Notes: generated by a model from the sequence alone, not told the origin. A stretch of DNA of 64,000 nucleotides from Cronobacter condimenti 1330 (GCF_001277255.1 NZ_CP012264.1:868001-932000); one strand, 5' to 3'. Numbered from the stretch's first letter, positions 37,433 to 45,854 are shown. Numbers and translations: made by a program.

Positions 37433-37822
37433 ATGCTGGGTTTAAAACAGATTCACCATATCGCCATCATCGCGACGGATTATCACCGCAGCAAAGCGTT
37501 CTATTGCGACACGCTGGGCTTCACCCTGCAATCGGAGGTCTATCGCGAGGCGCGCGATTCCTGGAAGGGCGACCTGGCGCTGAACGGCCAGTACGTGATT
37601 GAGCTGTTCTCGTTCCCGTTTCCGCCCGCGCGTCCAAGCCGCCCGGAAGCCTGTGGTTTACGCCATCTGGCATTCAGCGTTGACGATGTGGATCAGGCCG
37701 TTGCGTTTCTGGAAAGCCGCGGCGTAACGTGCGAGGCCGTGCGTGTCGATCCGCTAACCGGTAAACGCTTTACCTTCTTCACCGATCCGGACGGCCTTCC
37801 GCTGGAGCTCTACCAGCAGTAA
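37433..37822 (+). CDS. yaeR: VOC family protein YaeR (glyoxalase-like)
   Basis: This 129-residue protein has the vicinal-oxygen-chelate fold. Two beta-alpha-beta-beta-beta modules are visible: the first begins HHIAIIATDYHRSKAFYCD, the second begins LRHLAFSVDDVDQAV. The metal-ligand pattern (His near 9, Glu near 62, His near 79, Glu near 126) resembles glyoxalase I. No reaction is established for E. coli YaeR. AGGAGG lies just upstream of ATG37433. It is followed by tilS, as in E. coli. Confidence 0.93.
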   Translation: MLGLKQIHHIAIIATDYHRSKAFYCDTLGFTLQSEVYREARDSWKGDLALNGQYVIELFSFPFPPARPSRPEACGLRHLAFSVDDVDQAVAFLESRGVTCEAVRVDPLTGKRFTFFTDPDGLPLELYQQ

Positions 37823-37862
37823 CGCTTGCTCCCGGCGCCATTGCCCGGTAAGTTGCCCGGCA

Positions 37863-39191
37863 ATGGCTCCTCTTTCTTTCGACGCAATGGATACTTCTCT
37901 GCTCTGTGCCCTGCGGGGCCGACGCCAGCTGCTGGTGGCTTATAGCGGCGGGCTCGATTCGACGGTGTTGCTCCATCAACTGGTGCGGCTGCGTGAAGCG
38001 TGCCCGGCGTTACGCCTGCGCGCCATTCACGTTCATCACGGCCTCAGCCCGAACGCTGACCGTTGGGCGGCGCACTGCCAGGCGTTATGTCACCGCTGGC
38101 AAGTACCATTTACGCTAACTTATGTGGAGCTGGCTCAGGAAGGATTAGGGATTGAGGCACAGGCGCGTAAGGCGCGTTATCGGGCGTTTGCGGCGGCGCT
38201 GATGCCAGACGAGGCGCTGGTGACGGCGCAGCATCTTGACGATCAGTGTGAAACCCTGCTGTTGGCGCTTAAGCGCGGCAGCGGTCCGGCGGGGCTTGCA
38301 GCGATGCCTGCGGAACTGCCGTTCGCCGGAAGCGTTATTCTGCGCCCGCTGCTTGCGACGCCGCGCGCGCAACTTGAAACCTGGGCAAAGCAGCATCAGC
38401 TTGTCTGGATCGACGATGAGAGCAACCAGGACGATCGCTACGATCGTAACTTTCTGCGCCTGCATATTTTGCCTGCGCTGGAAGCGCGCTGGCCCCATTT
38501 CACTCAGGCCGCGGCGCGCAGTGCGCAGCTTTGCGGCGAGCAGGAGCAACTGCTGGATGAACTGCTCGCCCAGGAGCTTGCCGCGCTGATTGAAGGTAAA
38601 ACGCTTGCTATCGCACCGCTTGAAACCATGAGCGCGCTTAAGCGCGCCGCGCTGCTGCGTCGCTGGCTGGCCACGCTTAATGCGCCGATGCCTGCTCGCG
38701 CCACGCTTCAGCGCATCTGGGATGAAGTCGCGCAAAGTCGGGAGGATGCCTGCCCGCGCCTCAAAGCAGGCGATTATGAAGTACGACGTTATCAGGGGCG
38801 CCTGTGGTGGGTCAGGGCACGACGCGGACAACGACAGACCATCCTGGCCTGGCCTGATGCCCGCGAGGCCCGTCCCTTACCCGAGGCGCTCGGCACACTG
38901 GCATTTGGCCAAAATGGCGATACCGTGCGCCCCCCGAGGCCTGAAGAGACACTTTCCGTCCGGTTCAGCGCGCCGGGTACGCTTTATATTGTCGGTCGTG
39001 ACCGCGGGCGCACGCTAAAAAAACTCTGGCAGGAGCTTCAGGTGCCGCCATGGCAGCGCGAGACGACGCCGATTCTGTTTTATGATGAGCAACCTATTTG
39101 CGCCCCTGGCCTGTTTATTACCCGGGAAGGCGAAGCGCTGCATGAACCGGGCTGGAAGCTTGCCTGGCATAAGGAGAGTAACGATGAGTAA
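37863..39191 (+). CDS. tilS: tRNA(Ile)-lysidine synthetase
   Basis: TilS modifies cytidine 34 of the minor tRNA-Ile(CAU) to lysidine, so that it reads AUA and is charged with isoleucine. The 442-residue protein has the PP-loop SGGLDS at 28-33, the HVHHGLS motif, DDQCETLLLALKRG, and the C-terminal substrate-binding domains (GRTLKKLWQELQVPPW). The start is ATG37863 or the in-frame ATG at 37887, and the N-terminus is not decisive. The last 8 bp overlap the cytochrome c gene. Confidence 0.94.
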   Translation: MAPLSFDAMDTSLLCALRGRRQLLVAYSGGLDSTVLLHQLVRLREACPALRLRAIHVHHGLSPNADRWAAHCQALCHRWQVPFTLTYVELAQEGLGIEAQARKARYRAFAAALMPDEALVTAQHLDDQCETLLLALKRGSGPAGLAAMPAELPFAGSVILRPLLATPRAQLETWAKQHQLVWIDDESNQDDRYDRNFLRLHILPALEARWPHFTQAAARSAQLCGEQEQLLDELLAQELAALIEGKTLAIAPLETMSALKRAALLRRWLATLNAPMPARATLQRIWDEVAQSREDACPRLKAGDYEVRRYQGRLWWVRARRGQRQTILAWPDAREARPLPEALGTLAFGQNGDTVRPPRPEETLSVRFSAPGTLYIVGRDRGRTLKKLWQELQVPPWQRETTPILFYDEQPICAPGLFITREGEALHEPGWKLAWHKESNDE

Positions 39192-39498
39192 ATCTGGCAT
39201 TATGCTGGCGGGTCTGCTGGCAGTGAGCCTGACGGCGCAGGCCAAAGGTGACGCGGCGGCAGGCGAAGAAAAAGCGGTCATGTGCGTTGCCTGTCATGGC
39301 GCGACCGGGAAAGCCAGTGCGCCTGTTTACCCCAATCTCGCGGGGCAAAACGAGGCGTATCTTGAGCATGCGTTGCAGGCGTATAAAAAAGGCGAACGCA
39401 GCGGCGGACAGGCGGAAATCATGAAGGCTTATGTGAGCGGGCTGTCTGATGAGGATATCGCAAACCTGGCCGCGTACTACGCCGGGCAGAAGCCATAA
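39184..39498 (+). CDS. small periplasmic c-type cytochrome (class I)
   Basis: This is a 104-residue secreted monohaem cytochrome. A signal peptide (MSKSGIMLAGLLAVSLTAQA) precedes a mature part of 84 residues. The haem-binding CVACH lies at 34-38, NLAGQN follows as in cytochrome c553/c4-type proteins, and Met80 is the likely sixth ligand. The C-terminal helix DEDIANLAAYYAGQK is typical of the family. Its start overlaps tilS by 8 bp with GGAGAG upstream, so it is probably made from the tilS transcript. E. coli K-12 has no gene here. The electron partner is unknown and no oxidase or reductase gene is nearby. Confidence 0.88.
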   Translation: MSKSGIMLAGLLAVSLTAQAKGDAAAGEEKAVMCVACHGATGKASAPVYPNLAGQNEAYLEHALQAYKKGERSGGQAEIMKAYVSGLSDEDIANLAAYYAGQKP

Positions 39499-39522
39499 AA
39501 AAGGGCAGCCTCAGGGCTGCCC
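39497..39522 (-). terminator. rho-independent terminator of rof
   Basis: GGGCAGCC (39503-39510) pairs with GGCTGCCC (39515-39522). On the minus strand it is followed by T6 and lies about 20 bp after the rof stop. It overlaps the end of the cytochrome gene and may also affect plus-strand transcription. Confidence 0.85.
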
Positions 39523-39540
39523 GTAAGCGTGGGACACGTG

Positions 39541-39801
39541 TCAGGATTCGCTGACGACGACGGTGCCGATTTGTGGATGGCTGAAGCTGGCAATTTTATC
39601 GAGACGCAATTCGCGTACTGCTCCGGCTTCATCGGCAACTAAATATTCGACGTTTTTGCGTGAAACCAAATCCTGCGCTTTGGCCTTAATGACCTCGCCG
39701 TTTTTGAGTTCCAGCGTCAGTAATAAATGATGCTGGCAGGCGAGTTCGAGGTTGTCATAGTCATCGCAGTTGATGGGTTGATAGGCATCATTCATTGACA
39801 T
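39541..39801 (-). CDS. rof: Rho-binding antiterminator Rof
   Basis: Rof (YaeO) binds the Rho hexamer and inhibits termination. The 86-residue product has the Rof/RNase P p29-like fold. It is acidic at the N-terminus (MSMNDAYQPINCDDYDNLEL) and contains the conserved DLVSRKNVEYLV and LRLDKIASFSHP. The start overlaps the end of yaeP by 14 bp, so the two form a compact yaeP-rof operon, as in E. coli. Confidence 0.95.
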   Translation of the reverse strand: MSMNDAYQPINCDDYDNLELACQHHLLLTLELKNGEVIKAKAQDLVSRKNVEYLVADEAGAVRELRLDKIASFSHPQIGTVVVSES

Positions 39802-39988
39802 AATCGCTCACCAGTAAGTTCGCGGCAGCATACGCCGCCTGTTCCCTGACCGACTCTGAAAGGGCTCCGTCAGAGGCCACCTCATTCAGAACCTTTAATA
39901 CGCAGCCCAGCGCGTCGGGGATGTATCCCAGTTCGCCGCTGGCTATCTGCGAATAGCGCTGTCGTATTAATTCACAATATTTATCCAC
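39788..39988 (-). CDS. yaeP: UPF0253 family protein YaeP
   Basis: This 66-residue helical cytoplasmic protein matches the length of E. coli YaeP, including SGELGYIPDALGCVLKVL and the end LLVSDYVNE. No function is known. GGAGGG precedes ATG39988. The coding end overlaps rof by 14 bp, which makes translational coupling likely and hints at a role linked to Rof or Rho. Confidence 0.93.
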   Translation of the reverse strand: MDKYCELIRQRYSQIASGELGYIPDALGCVLKVLNEVASDGALSESVREQAAYAAANLLVSDYVNE

Positions 39989-40171
39989 ATGCCCTCCTGT
40001 CAGAGCCTGACGACAGACTTCACCGCGGGATGCAAGTCTAAGCCTACGTAGTTAAACTCTGTTTAGCAAGGTGACTATACCATAGTCATCAGGGCCATAG
40101 CGCAGGCTCGCATGCGTGTGCCGCGTTGCGCTTGAATCGGCAGCCAGGCGGCGCGGTTTGGGCTACAATAC

Positions 40172-40190
40172 CCCCCAACTTTTCAGGGGG
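40172..40190 (+). promoter_or_regulatory. yaeQ ribosome-binding site, possibly sequestered in a hairpin
   Basis: CCCCC (40172-40176) can pair with GGGGG (40186-40190), the only purine-rich stretch 4 nt before the yaeQ start. If formed, the stem would hide the ribosome-binding site. The stem has five G-C pairs and a 9-nt loop. Confidence 0.45.
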
Positions 40191-40194
40191 CCCT

Positions 40195-40740
40195 ATGGCG
40201 TTAAAAGCAACCATTTATAAAGCGGCGGTCAATGTGGCCGATCTCGACCGGCAGCAATTTCTCGACATTAACCTGACGCTGGCGCGCCATCCCTCAGAAA
40301 CGCAGGAGCGAATGATGCTGCGTTTGCTGGCCTGGATGATGTATGCCGACGAGCGGTTGCAATTCACCCGAGGCCTGTGCGCCGATGACGAGCCGGAAAT
40401 CTGGCTGCGTAACGATCACCTCGGCATCGATCTCTGGATAGAGCTCGGTCTGCCGGAAGAACGTCGCCTTAAAAAAGCGGTGAGCCAGTCGCAGCAGGTT
40501 GCGCTGTTTGCCTATAACGATCGCGCGGCGCAGGTCTGGTGGCAGCAAAATCAGGAGAAGCTTAAGCAGTACAAAAACCTGACCATCTGGTATATCACCG
40601 ATGAACAGCTCGCACAGTTGAGCGCGCTGACCCAGAGAACGATGACGTTGCAGGCGACATTGCAGGAAGGCGTTATCTGGCTTTCCGATACCGCGCAAAA
40701 CCTGGAACTTCACCCTGAAGTCTGGCAAGCGACAGCATGA
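40195..40740 (+). CDS. yaeQ: YaeQ family protein
   Basis: This is a 181-residue cytoplasmic protein of the YaeQ family, which has a PD-(D/E)xK nuclease-like fold of unproven activity. It was once proposed to suppress an rfaH defect, but that has not held up. The protein begins MALKATIYKAAVNVADLDRQ, equal to E. coli in length. The ATG at 40195 gives this start; an upstream in-frame ATG at 40126 is unsupported. It overlaps arfB by 4 bp (ATGA). Confidence 0.93.
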   Translation: MALKATIYKAAVNVADLDRQQFLDINLTLARHPSETQERMMLRLLAWMMYADERLQFTRGLCADDEPEIWLRNDHLGIDLWIELGLPEERRLKKAVSQSQQVALFAYNDRAAQVWWQQNQEKLKQYKNLTIWYITDEQLAQLSALTQRTMTLQATLQEGVIWLSDTAQNLELHPEVWQATA

Positions 40741-41159
40741 TCACTTTTTCGCGAAGCGTGGCGGTGGGGGACGAGGAAGTCACCTTTAGCGCTATCCGGG
40801 CACAGGGGGCGGGCGGGCAGCATGTGAATAAAAGCTCGACGGCTATCCATTTGCGCTTTGATATTCACGCCTCCAGCCTGCCGGAGGAGTGGAAAACGCG
40901 CCTGCTGGCAGCGAGTCATCATCTCATTACCGCCGAAGGCGTGGTGGTCATCAAAGCGCAGGAGTACCGCAGTCAGGAGATGAACCGTGAGGCGGCGCTG
41001 GCGCGTCTTATCATGCTGGTAAGGGAACTTACCGCCACGCAAAAGCGTCGAAAGGAGACTCGCCCTACGCGCGCCTCGAAAGTGCGCCGCCTGGAGGCGA
41101 AGACCCATAAATCCGCGACCAAAGCCCTGCGGGGAAAAGTGCGCGGTATGCCGGATTAA
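40737..41159 (+). CDS. arfB: alternative ribosome-rescue factor B (peptidyl-tRNA hydrolase)
   Basis: ArfB (YaeJ) hydrolyses peptidyl-tRNA on ribosomes stalled at the 3' end of non-stop mRNA, backing up tmRNA. The 140-residue product has the catalytic GGQ at 26-28 in RAQGAGGQHVNKSST. Its long basic C-terminal tail (KRRKETRPTRASKVRRLE) probes the empty mRNA channel. It lacks the codon-recognition domains of release factors. It is coupled to yaeQ by a 4-bp overlap and precedes nlpE. Confidence 0.96.
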   Translation: MITFSRSVAVGDEEVTFSAIRAQGAGGQHVNKSSTAIHLRFDIHASSLPEEWKTRLLAASHHLITAEGVVVIKAQEYRSQEMNREAALARLIMLVRELTATQKRRKETRPTRASKVRRLEAKTHKSATKALRGKVRGMPD

Positions 41160-41185
41160 AAAAACACGAACGATAAGGAAATACG

Positions 41186-41884
41186 GTGAAAAAACGCATT
41201 TTTTGCGCAGCGGCGGCATTAAGCCTGTTTTCGCTGTTTGGCTGTAACAACCGGGCGGAAGTCCCGGCCCTGGCGCCTGCCAGCGCGTCAGAGCTGAAAC
41301 CGATGCAACAGAGCTGGAGGGGTGTGTTGCCCTGCGCTGACTGTGAAGGCATCGACACCGCGTTGTTTTTAGAAAAAGACGGCACGTGGGTGATGAATCA
41401 ACATTATCAGGGCGCGAAAGGGCGGACGGTGTTTGCCTCTTACGGGACCTGGGCGCGCACCGCCGATAAACTGGTGCTGACTGACAGTGACGGAGAAAAA
41501 CAGTATTTCCGCGCTCGCGGCGAGGCGCTGGAGATGCTGGATCGTGAAGGGAATGCCATTACCTCTTCGCTCAATTATCGTCTGGAGCCGGGCAACGATC
41601 CGCTGCCGGAAACGCCGATGACGATGACCGGGATGTATCAAGATGACGCAGACACCGCGACTTTTACTGACTGCGCGACAAAGCGTCAGGCCGGCGTGGC
41701 GAACCATGCGGCGCTTGAGCGCGATTATCTCGCCGCGCGCGGAACGGGTCAGAAACCGGTGCTGCTGGTGGTGGAAGCGCATTTCAGCATGACGGTAAGC
41801 CCCACTAATGGCACCGTGCAAAAGCAGCTGGTGACAGACCGTAACGTGGCGTTCAAGCCCGGCAAAGATTGTGATAATCCGTAA
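41186..41884 (+). CDS. nlpE: envelope stress lipoprotein NlpE
   Basis: NlpE is an outer-membrane lipoprotein that activates the Cpx system on surface contact, copper or faulty lipoprotein export. The 232-residue precursor has a lipobox ending LFGC with acylated Cys20. The N-terminal domain carries the CADC pair (50-53), and a second cysteine pair sits in the C-terminal OB-like domain (in FTDCAT and GKDCDNP). The start is GTG at 41186 after AAGGAA, the same codon as in E. coli. E. coli yaeF, which follows nlpE there, is absent. Confidence 0.93.
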   Translation: MKKRIFCAAAALSLFSLFGCNNRAEVPALAPASASELKPMQQSWRGVLPCADCEGIDTALFLEKDGTWVMNQHYQGAKGRTVFASYGTWARTADKLVLTDSDGEKQYFRARGEALEMLDREGNAITSSLNYRLEPGNDPLPETPMTMTGMYQDDADTATFTDCATKRQAGVANHAALERDYLAARGTGQKPVLLVVEAHFSMTVSPTNGTVQKQLVTDRNVAFKPGKDCDNP

Positions 41885-41900
41885 TGACAACGGATAAGAA

Positions 41901-41927
41901 AAAGGCCCTCAAACGAGGGCCTTTTTT
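41901..41927. terminator. bidirectional terminator between nlpE and proS
   Basis: A 10-bp stem, AAAGGCCCTC (41901-41910) with GAGGGCCTTT (41915-41924), has an AAAC loop. A T-run follows on plus and an A-run precedes, so it can end both nlpE and the convergent proS. Confidence 0.9.
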
Positions 41928-41945
41928 ATGGAAGCCGTATAACGC

Positions 41946-43664
41946 TTAGCGTTTTACGTTCGCTATCAGGTAATCCAGGATGTCACCGGTTTTGATCATC
42001 TTCTTCTCGCCGTCACGACGGTATTTGTATTCAATCTCGTCGTTGTCGAGGTTGCGATCGCCAATCACCACGGTGTGAGGAATACCGATGAGTTCCATGT
42101 CAGCGAACATCACGCCCGGGCGCTCTTTACGATCATCCATCAGCACGTCGATGCCTTTAGCGCGCAGTTCGGCGTAAAGTTTCTCCGCCAGTTCCTGCAC
42201 ACGGAAGGATTTGTGCATGTTCATCGGCAAAATAGCAACCTGGAACGGGGCAATGGCGTCTGGCCAGACGATACCGCGCTCGTCGTGGTTCTGTTCAATC
42301 GCGGCGGCGACGACGCGCGTCACGCCGATGCCATAGCAGCCCATCGTCAGTACCTGATTGCGGCCATCTTCGCCCTGAACGGAGGCTTTCAGCGCGTCGG
42401 AGTATTTGGTGCCCAGCTGGAAAATGTGGCCCACTTCGATGCCGCGCTTGATAAGCAGCGTGCCCTGACCATCCGGGCTCGGATCGCCTGCCACCACATT
42501 ACGAATATCCGCCACCATCGGCGTCGCGACATCGCGATCCCAGTTGATGCCAAAGTAGTGTTTGCCGTCGAGGTTCGCGCCTGCGGCGAAGTCGCTCATC
42601 GCAGCCACGGTGCGGTCAATAACCACCGGCACCGGCATGTTCACCGGACCGAGAGAGCCAGGACCTGCATTAACGGCGGCGCGGATTTCCGCTTCGGTCG
42701 CAAACGTCAGCGGGCTCGCTACCTGCGCCAGTTTCTCGGCTTTCACTTCGTTCAGTTCGTGGTCGCCACGTACCAGCAATGCGACCAGCGGCGAGGCGCT
42801 GCCTTCCGCCGCTTTCACCAGCAGCGTTTTCACGGTTTTCTCAATCGGCAGGTTGAACTGCTCAACCAGCTCAGCGATGGTTTTCGCGTTCGGCGTATCA
42901 ACCAGCGTCATCTCTTGCGTTGCGGCGGCGCGTGGTGTGGTCGGGGCTACGGCTTCGGCCAGTTCAATGTTTGCCGCGAAGTCAGACGTGTCAGAGAAGA
43001 CGATGTCATCTTCACCGCTCTGCGCCAGTACCTGGAATTCATGGGACGCACTGCCGCCAATCGAACCGGTATCAGCCTGCACCGGACGGAAATCCAGACC
43101 CATACGGGTGAAGATTTTGCTGTAGGCGTCATACATTGCTTCGTACGTCTGTTGCAGCGATTCCTGTGTCGTATGGAAAGAGTAGGCGTCTTTCATCAGG
43201 AACTCGCGGGAGCGCATCACACCAAAGCGCGGGCGCACTTCGTCGCGGAACTTGGTCTGGATCTGATAGAAGTTAAGCGGCAGTTGTTTATAAGAGCTCA
43301 GCTCGTTGCGGATCAGATCAGTGATGACTTCTTCGTGCGTCGGGCCGAGAACAAAGGCGCGATCGCCGCGATCGACAAAGCGCAGCAGCTCCGGACCGTA
43401 TTGCTCCCAGCGGCCGCTCTCTTGCCACAGTTCAGCTGGCTGAACAACCGGCATCGACACCTCGATAGCACCGGCGTTATTCATCTCTTCACGCACGATG
43501 TTTTCGACTTTTTTCAGGACGCGCAGGCCGGTCGGCAGCCAGGTGTATAACCCGGAGGCGAGCTTGCGGATCATCCCGGCGCGCAGCATCAGCTGGTGGC
43601 TGATAACCTCCGCGTCGGCAGGTGTCTCCTTAAGGGTGGAGAGCAGATATTGGCTAGTACGCAT
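41946..43664 (-). CDS. proS: prolyl-tRNA synthetase
   Basis: ProS charges tRNA-Pro. The 572-residue protein is the bacterial-type class II synthetase: motif 1 region (GLRVLKKVENIVREEMNNAG), motif 2 (FRDEVRPRFGVMRSREFLMKDAY) and motif 3 (GCYGIGVTRVVAAAIEQ). The INS domain, inserted between motifs 2 and 3, edits misacylated Ala-tRNA-Pro. A C-terminal anticodon-binding domain follows (DVLMDDRKERPGVMFADME). It is downstream of trmO on the same strand, 110 bp apart, and convergent with nlpE. Confidence 0.97.
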   Translation of the reverse strand: MRTSQYLLSTLKETPADAEVISHQLMLRAGMIRKLASGLYTWLPTGLRVLKKVENIVREEMNNAGAIEVSMPVVQPAELWQESGRWEQYGPELLRFVDRGDRAFVLGPTHEEVITDLIRNELSSYKQLPLNFYQIQTKFRDEVRPRFGVMRSREFLMKDAYSFHTTQESLQQTYEAMYDAYSKIFTRMGLDFRPVQADTGSIGGSASHEFQVLAQSGEDDIVFSDTSDFAANIELAEAVAPTTPRAAATQEMTLVDTPNAKTIAELVEQFNLPIEKTVKTLLVKAAEGSASPLVALLVRGDHELNEVKAEKLAQVASPLTFATEAEIRAAVNAGPGSLGPVNMPVPVVIDRTVAAMSDFAAGANLDGKHYFGINWDRDVATPMVADIRNVVAGDPSPDGQGTLLIKRGIEVGHIFQLGTKYSDALKASVQGEDGRNQVLTMGCYGIGVTRVVAAAIEQNHDERGIVWPDAIAPFQVAILPMNMHKSFRVQELAEKLYAELRAKGIDVLMDDRKERPGVMFADMELIGIPHTVVIGDRNLDNDEIEYKYRRDGEKKMIKTGDILDYLIANVKR

Positions 43665-43774
43665 GTTGTTACGGTTCCGTTTGAACGTGTGAATTCAGGC
43701 ACTGTAAAGCCTGACACAAAAAAGTGGTTTAGTGTACCAGCGAGAAAGGGCAGCCAAAAGAGAGGCTACAGAAA

Positions 43775-44482
43775 TTAACGCGGCTCCAGCGCGTAGACCT
43801 CAAAGCCCTGCGGCGTAACGTGCCAACGGACATTGAAATCATGCAGCCAGACGGCGTAATGCTTTCCGGTTTCCTCTTCTTTACGGTATGCCGGACGCGG
43901 GTCCTGTGAGAGTACTTCGCAGATAAACTGCTCAAGCTGTGGGTAGTGTTTCTCAAGACGCGGTAAATCGCGCGCAACCGCCTCGGTAAAATACACCGGT
44001 ACGGCGGTGTCGGGCGCCTGCTGAGCGTAGCCTGCGCGCGCATCAGGCAGCGCTTCGGCGAACGGGAGGTAAGGCTTGATATCGACAACGGGCGTGCCGT
44101 CTACCAAATCCAGGCCGCCGAGCGTCAGGATCACACGGTCTTTTTCAGTGCGGATGCCCTGCAGCTCCAGCAGCGACATGCCGACGGGATTGGGACGAAA
44201 TGTGGATCGTGTCGCGAAGACGCCCATGCGGGTGTTACCCCCGAGGCGCGGAGGCCGTACGGTTGGTCGCCAGCCGCCTTCTATCGTTTGATGAAAGATA
44301 AACAGCACCCAGATATGGCTAAACCCTTCTAAACCGCGTACCGCGTCAGGCTGATTATAGGGGGGCAGCAGATGAAGCTCGCCGCGCGCGCTGTTGACAA
44401 GCCCGGGCTGGCGCGGCACGGCGAATTTTTCTTTATAAGGCGAGCGAATGACGCCGATTTGCTCAAACGCAAATGCGGTCAT
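43775..44482 (-). CDS. trmO: tRNA (N6-threonylcarbamoyladenosine(37)-N6)-methyltransferase TrmO
   Basis: TrmO (TsaA, YaeB) uses SAM to methylate t6A37 to m6t6A37 in tRNA-Thr. The 235-residue product has the UPF0066 beta-barrel signature (GVIRSPYKEKF at the start, NTRMGVFATRSTFRPNPVG in the middle) and a C-terminal domain with DPRPAYRK. Its ATG overlaps the last 4 bp of rcsF (ATGA), coupling the two genes, as in E. coli. Confidence 0.94.
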   Translation of the reverse strand: MTAFAFEQIGVIRSPYKEKFAVPRQPGLVNSARGELHLLPPYNQPDAVRGLEGFSHIWVLFIFHQTIEGGWRPTVRPPRLGGNTRMGVFATRSTFRPNPVGMSLLELQGIRTEKDRVILTLGGLDLVDGTPVVDIKPYLPFAEALPDARAGYAQQAPDTAVPVYFTEAVARDLPRLEKHYPQLEQFICEVLSQDPRPAYRKEEETGKHYAVWLHDFNVRWHVTPQGFEVYALEPR

Positions 44483-44883
44483 TTGGTTGGAACGCTAAGC
44501 GCGGAACCTACGCAGACGGCCTGGCGATAACAACCCGGCGTGCCGCTGGTCACTTCACAGCTGTGCAGCAGAACGGCGTTCGCTTTCATTTTAGAGGCGT
44601 TAATCTGCAGGCGTTTGCGGGCAGTCGGGATATTCGGCGGGGAATCCTGGTTTGAGGCCTGGCAAGAGTCGCCGGTCACTTCACCGAGATCGCGGAAGGG
44701 TTTGCCCACCAAGTCTTCAGCATTGGTATAGATTCTCACCGGGGCAGGGCGAACCGTTTTCTGGCGGACGGGCTCGGATTTTTGCGGCGACGCGGTGCTT
44801 TGAGCAGGTTCTACAGGGGATCTGCTTAGCACGGAACAGCCGCTCAGGATGAATGCCAGAAGACAGATCGGTAAAGCACGCAT
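44479..44883 (-). CDS. rcsF: Rcs stress sensor lipoprotein RcsF
   Basis: RcsF is an outer-membrane lipoprotein that reports envelope damage to the Rcs phosphorelay through IgaA and is threaded through BAM-assembled porins. The 134-residue precursor has a lipobox ending ILSGC (Cys16), a Pro/Ser-rich disordered linker (SRSPVEPAQSTASPQKSEPV), and a C-terminal domain with four cysteines (in DSCQAS, LHSCEV, PGCYRQAVCVG) that form the two known disulfides. It lies upstream of trmO and shares a 4-bp overlap. Confidence 0.95.
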   Translation of the reverse strand: MRALPICLLAFILSGCSVLSRSPVEPAQSTASPQKSEPVRQKTVRPAPVRIYTNAEDLVGKPFRDLGEVTGDSCQASNQDSPPNIPTARKRLQINASKMKANAVLLHSCEVTSGTPGCYRQAVCVGSALSVPTK

Positions 44884-44939
44884 AATAATTCCTCGTCGGT
44901 GATAAAAACGTGGCTTATTGAATCAGGAGCTTGCAGAAA

Positions 44940-44965
44940 TAACAAGACGGGCTTAAGCCCGTCCT
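44940..44965 (-). terminator. rho-independent terminator of metNIQ
   Basis: A perfect palindrome, GACGGGCTT with AAGCCCGTC (44946-44963), forms a 7-bp stem with a TTAA loop. It is followed on the minus strand by TTGTTATTT and lies about 30 bp past the metQ stop. Confidence 0.8.
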
Positions 44966-44995
44966 GAAATTATTCGCGAGAGTAACTAAACGCGC

Positions 44996-45811
44996 TTACC
45001 AGCCTTTGACGGCGCCGCCGTTAAAGACTTTATTGGCGGCTTCATTCACTTCGTCAGACTGATACGCCTGAACAAATTTCTTCACGTTTTCGGCGTCTTT
45101 ATTATCTTCACGGGTCACGATCATATTCACATACGGCGAGTCTTTATCTTCAACAAAGATACCGTCTTTTGCCGGCGTCAGGTTGATCTGACTGGCGTAC
45201 GTGGTGTTGATGACCGCGAGCGCTATTTGATCGTCGTCCAGGGAGCGCGGCAGCTGCGGCGCTTCCAGCTCAACAATCTTCAGGTTTTTCGGGTTCTCGG
45301 TGATATCCAGTACGGTCGGCAGCAGACCGATGTCGTCTTTCAGTTTGATCAGGCCTACTTTCTGCAGCAGCAGCAGGGAACGCCCAAGGTTAGTCGGATC
45401 GTTCGGAACGGCAACTTGCGCGCCCGGCTGCAGATCGTCCAGCGATTTGATTTTGCGGGAGTAGCCAGCAATCGGGTAAACGAAGGTGTTGCCAACAGAA
45501 ACCAGTTTGTAGCCGCGGTCTTTGATCTGCTGATCCAGGTACGGTTTGTGCTGGAAAGCGTTAGCGTCGATGTCGCCTTTGCTCAGCGCTTCGTTCGGCA
45601 GCACGTAGTCGTTAAAGGTTACCAGTTCGACATCGAGACCATATTTCTCTTTCGCAACTTTCTTGGCGACTTCAGCGACCTGCTGTTCCGCACCCACAAT
45701 GACGCCGACTTTAATATGGTTCGGATCTTTTTCTTCCTGACCGCAACCTGCCAGGGCGAGCGTGCCGAGCAGGGCGCCTACCGCCGCAAAGGTTTTAAAC
45801 TTGAAAGACAT
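44996..45811 (-). CDS. metQ: methionine ABC transporter substrate-binding lipoprotein MetQ
   Basis: MetQ captures D- or L-methionine in the periplasm for MetNI. The 271-residue precursor is a lipoprotein (LALAGC, Cys23) of the NlpA family, with the binding fold from HIKVGVIVGAEQQVAE to the C-terminal VFNGGAVKGW. I chose the ATG at 45811 because AAGGA lies 6 nt upstream and it gives the family N-terminus MSFKFKTF. An in-frame ATG two codons earlier is possible. It is the last gene of the MetJ-regulated metNIQ operon. Confidence 0.96.
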   Translation of the reverse strand: MSFKFKTFAAVGALLGTLALAGCGQEEKDPNHIKVGVIVGAEQQVAEVAKKVAKEKYGLDVELVTFNDYVLPNEALSKGDIDANAFQHKPYLDQQIKDRGYKLVSVGNTFVYPIAGYSRKIKSLDDLQPGAQVAVPNDPTNLGRSLLLLQKVGLIKLKDDIGLLPTVLDITENPKNLKIVELEAPQLPRSLDDDQIALAVINTTYASQINLTPAKDGIFVEDKDSPYVNMIVTREDNKDAENVKKFVQAYQSDEVNEAANKVFNGGAVKGW

Positions 45812-45854
45812 AACCATTCCTTAACTGAAAAGTATATTGATGTTGTGTGTAACG

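Noticed and set aside
42075..43550. 491-codon plus-strand open frame opposite proS
   Set aside because: It is a shadow of the intact proS gene and has no motif, signal or ribosome-binding site.
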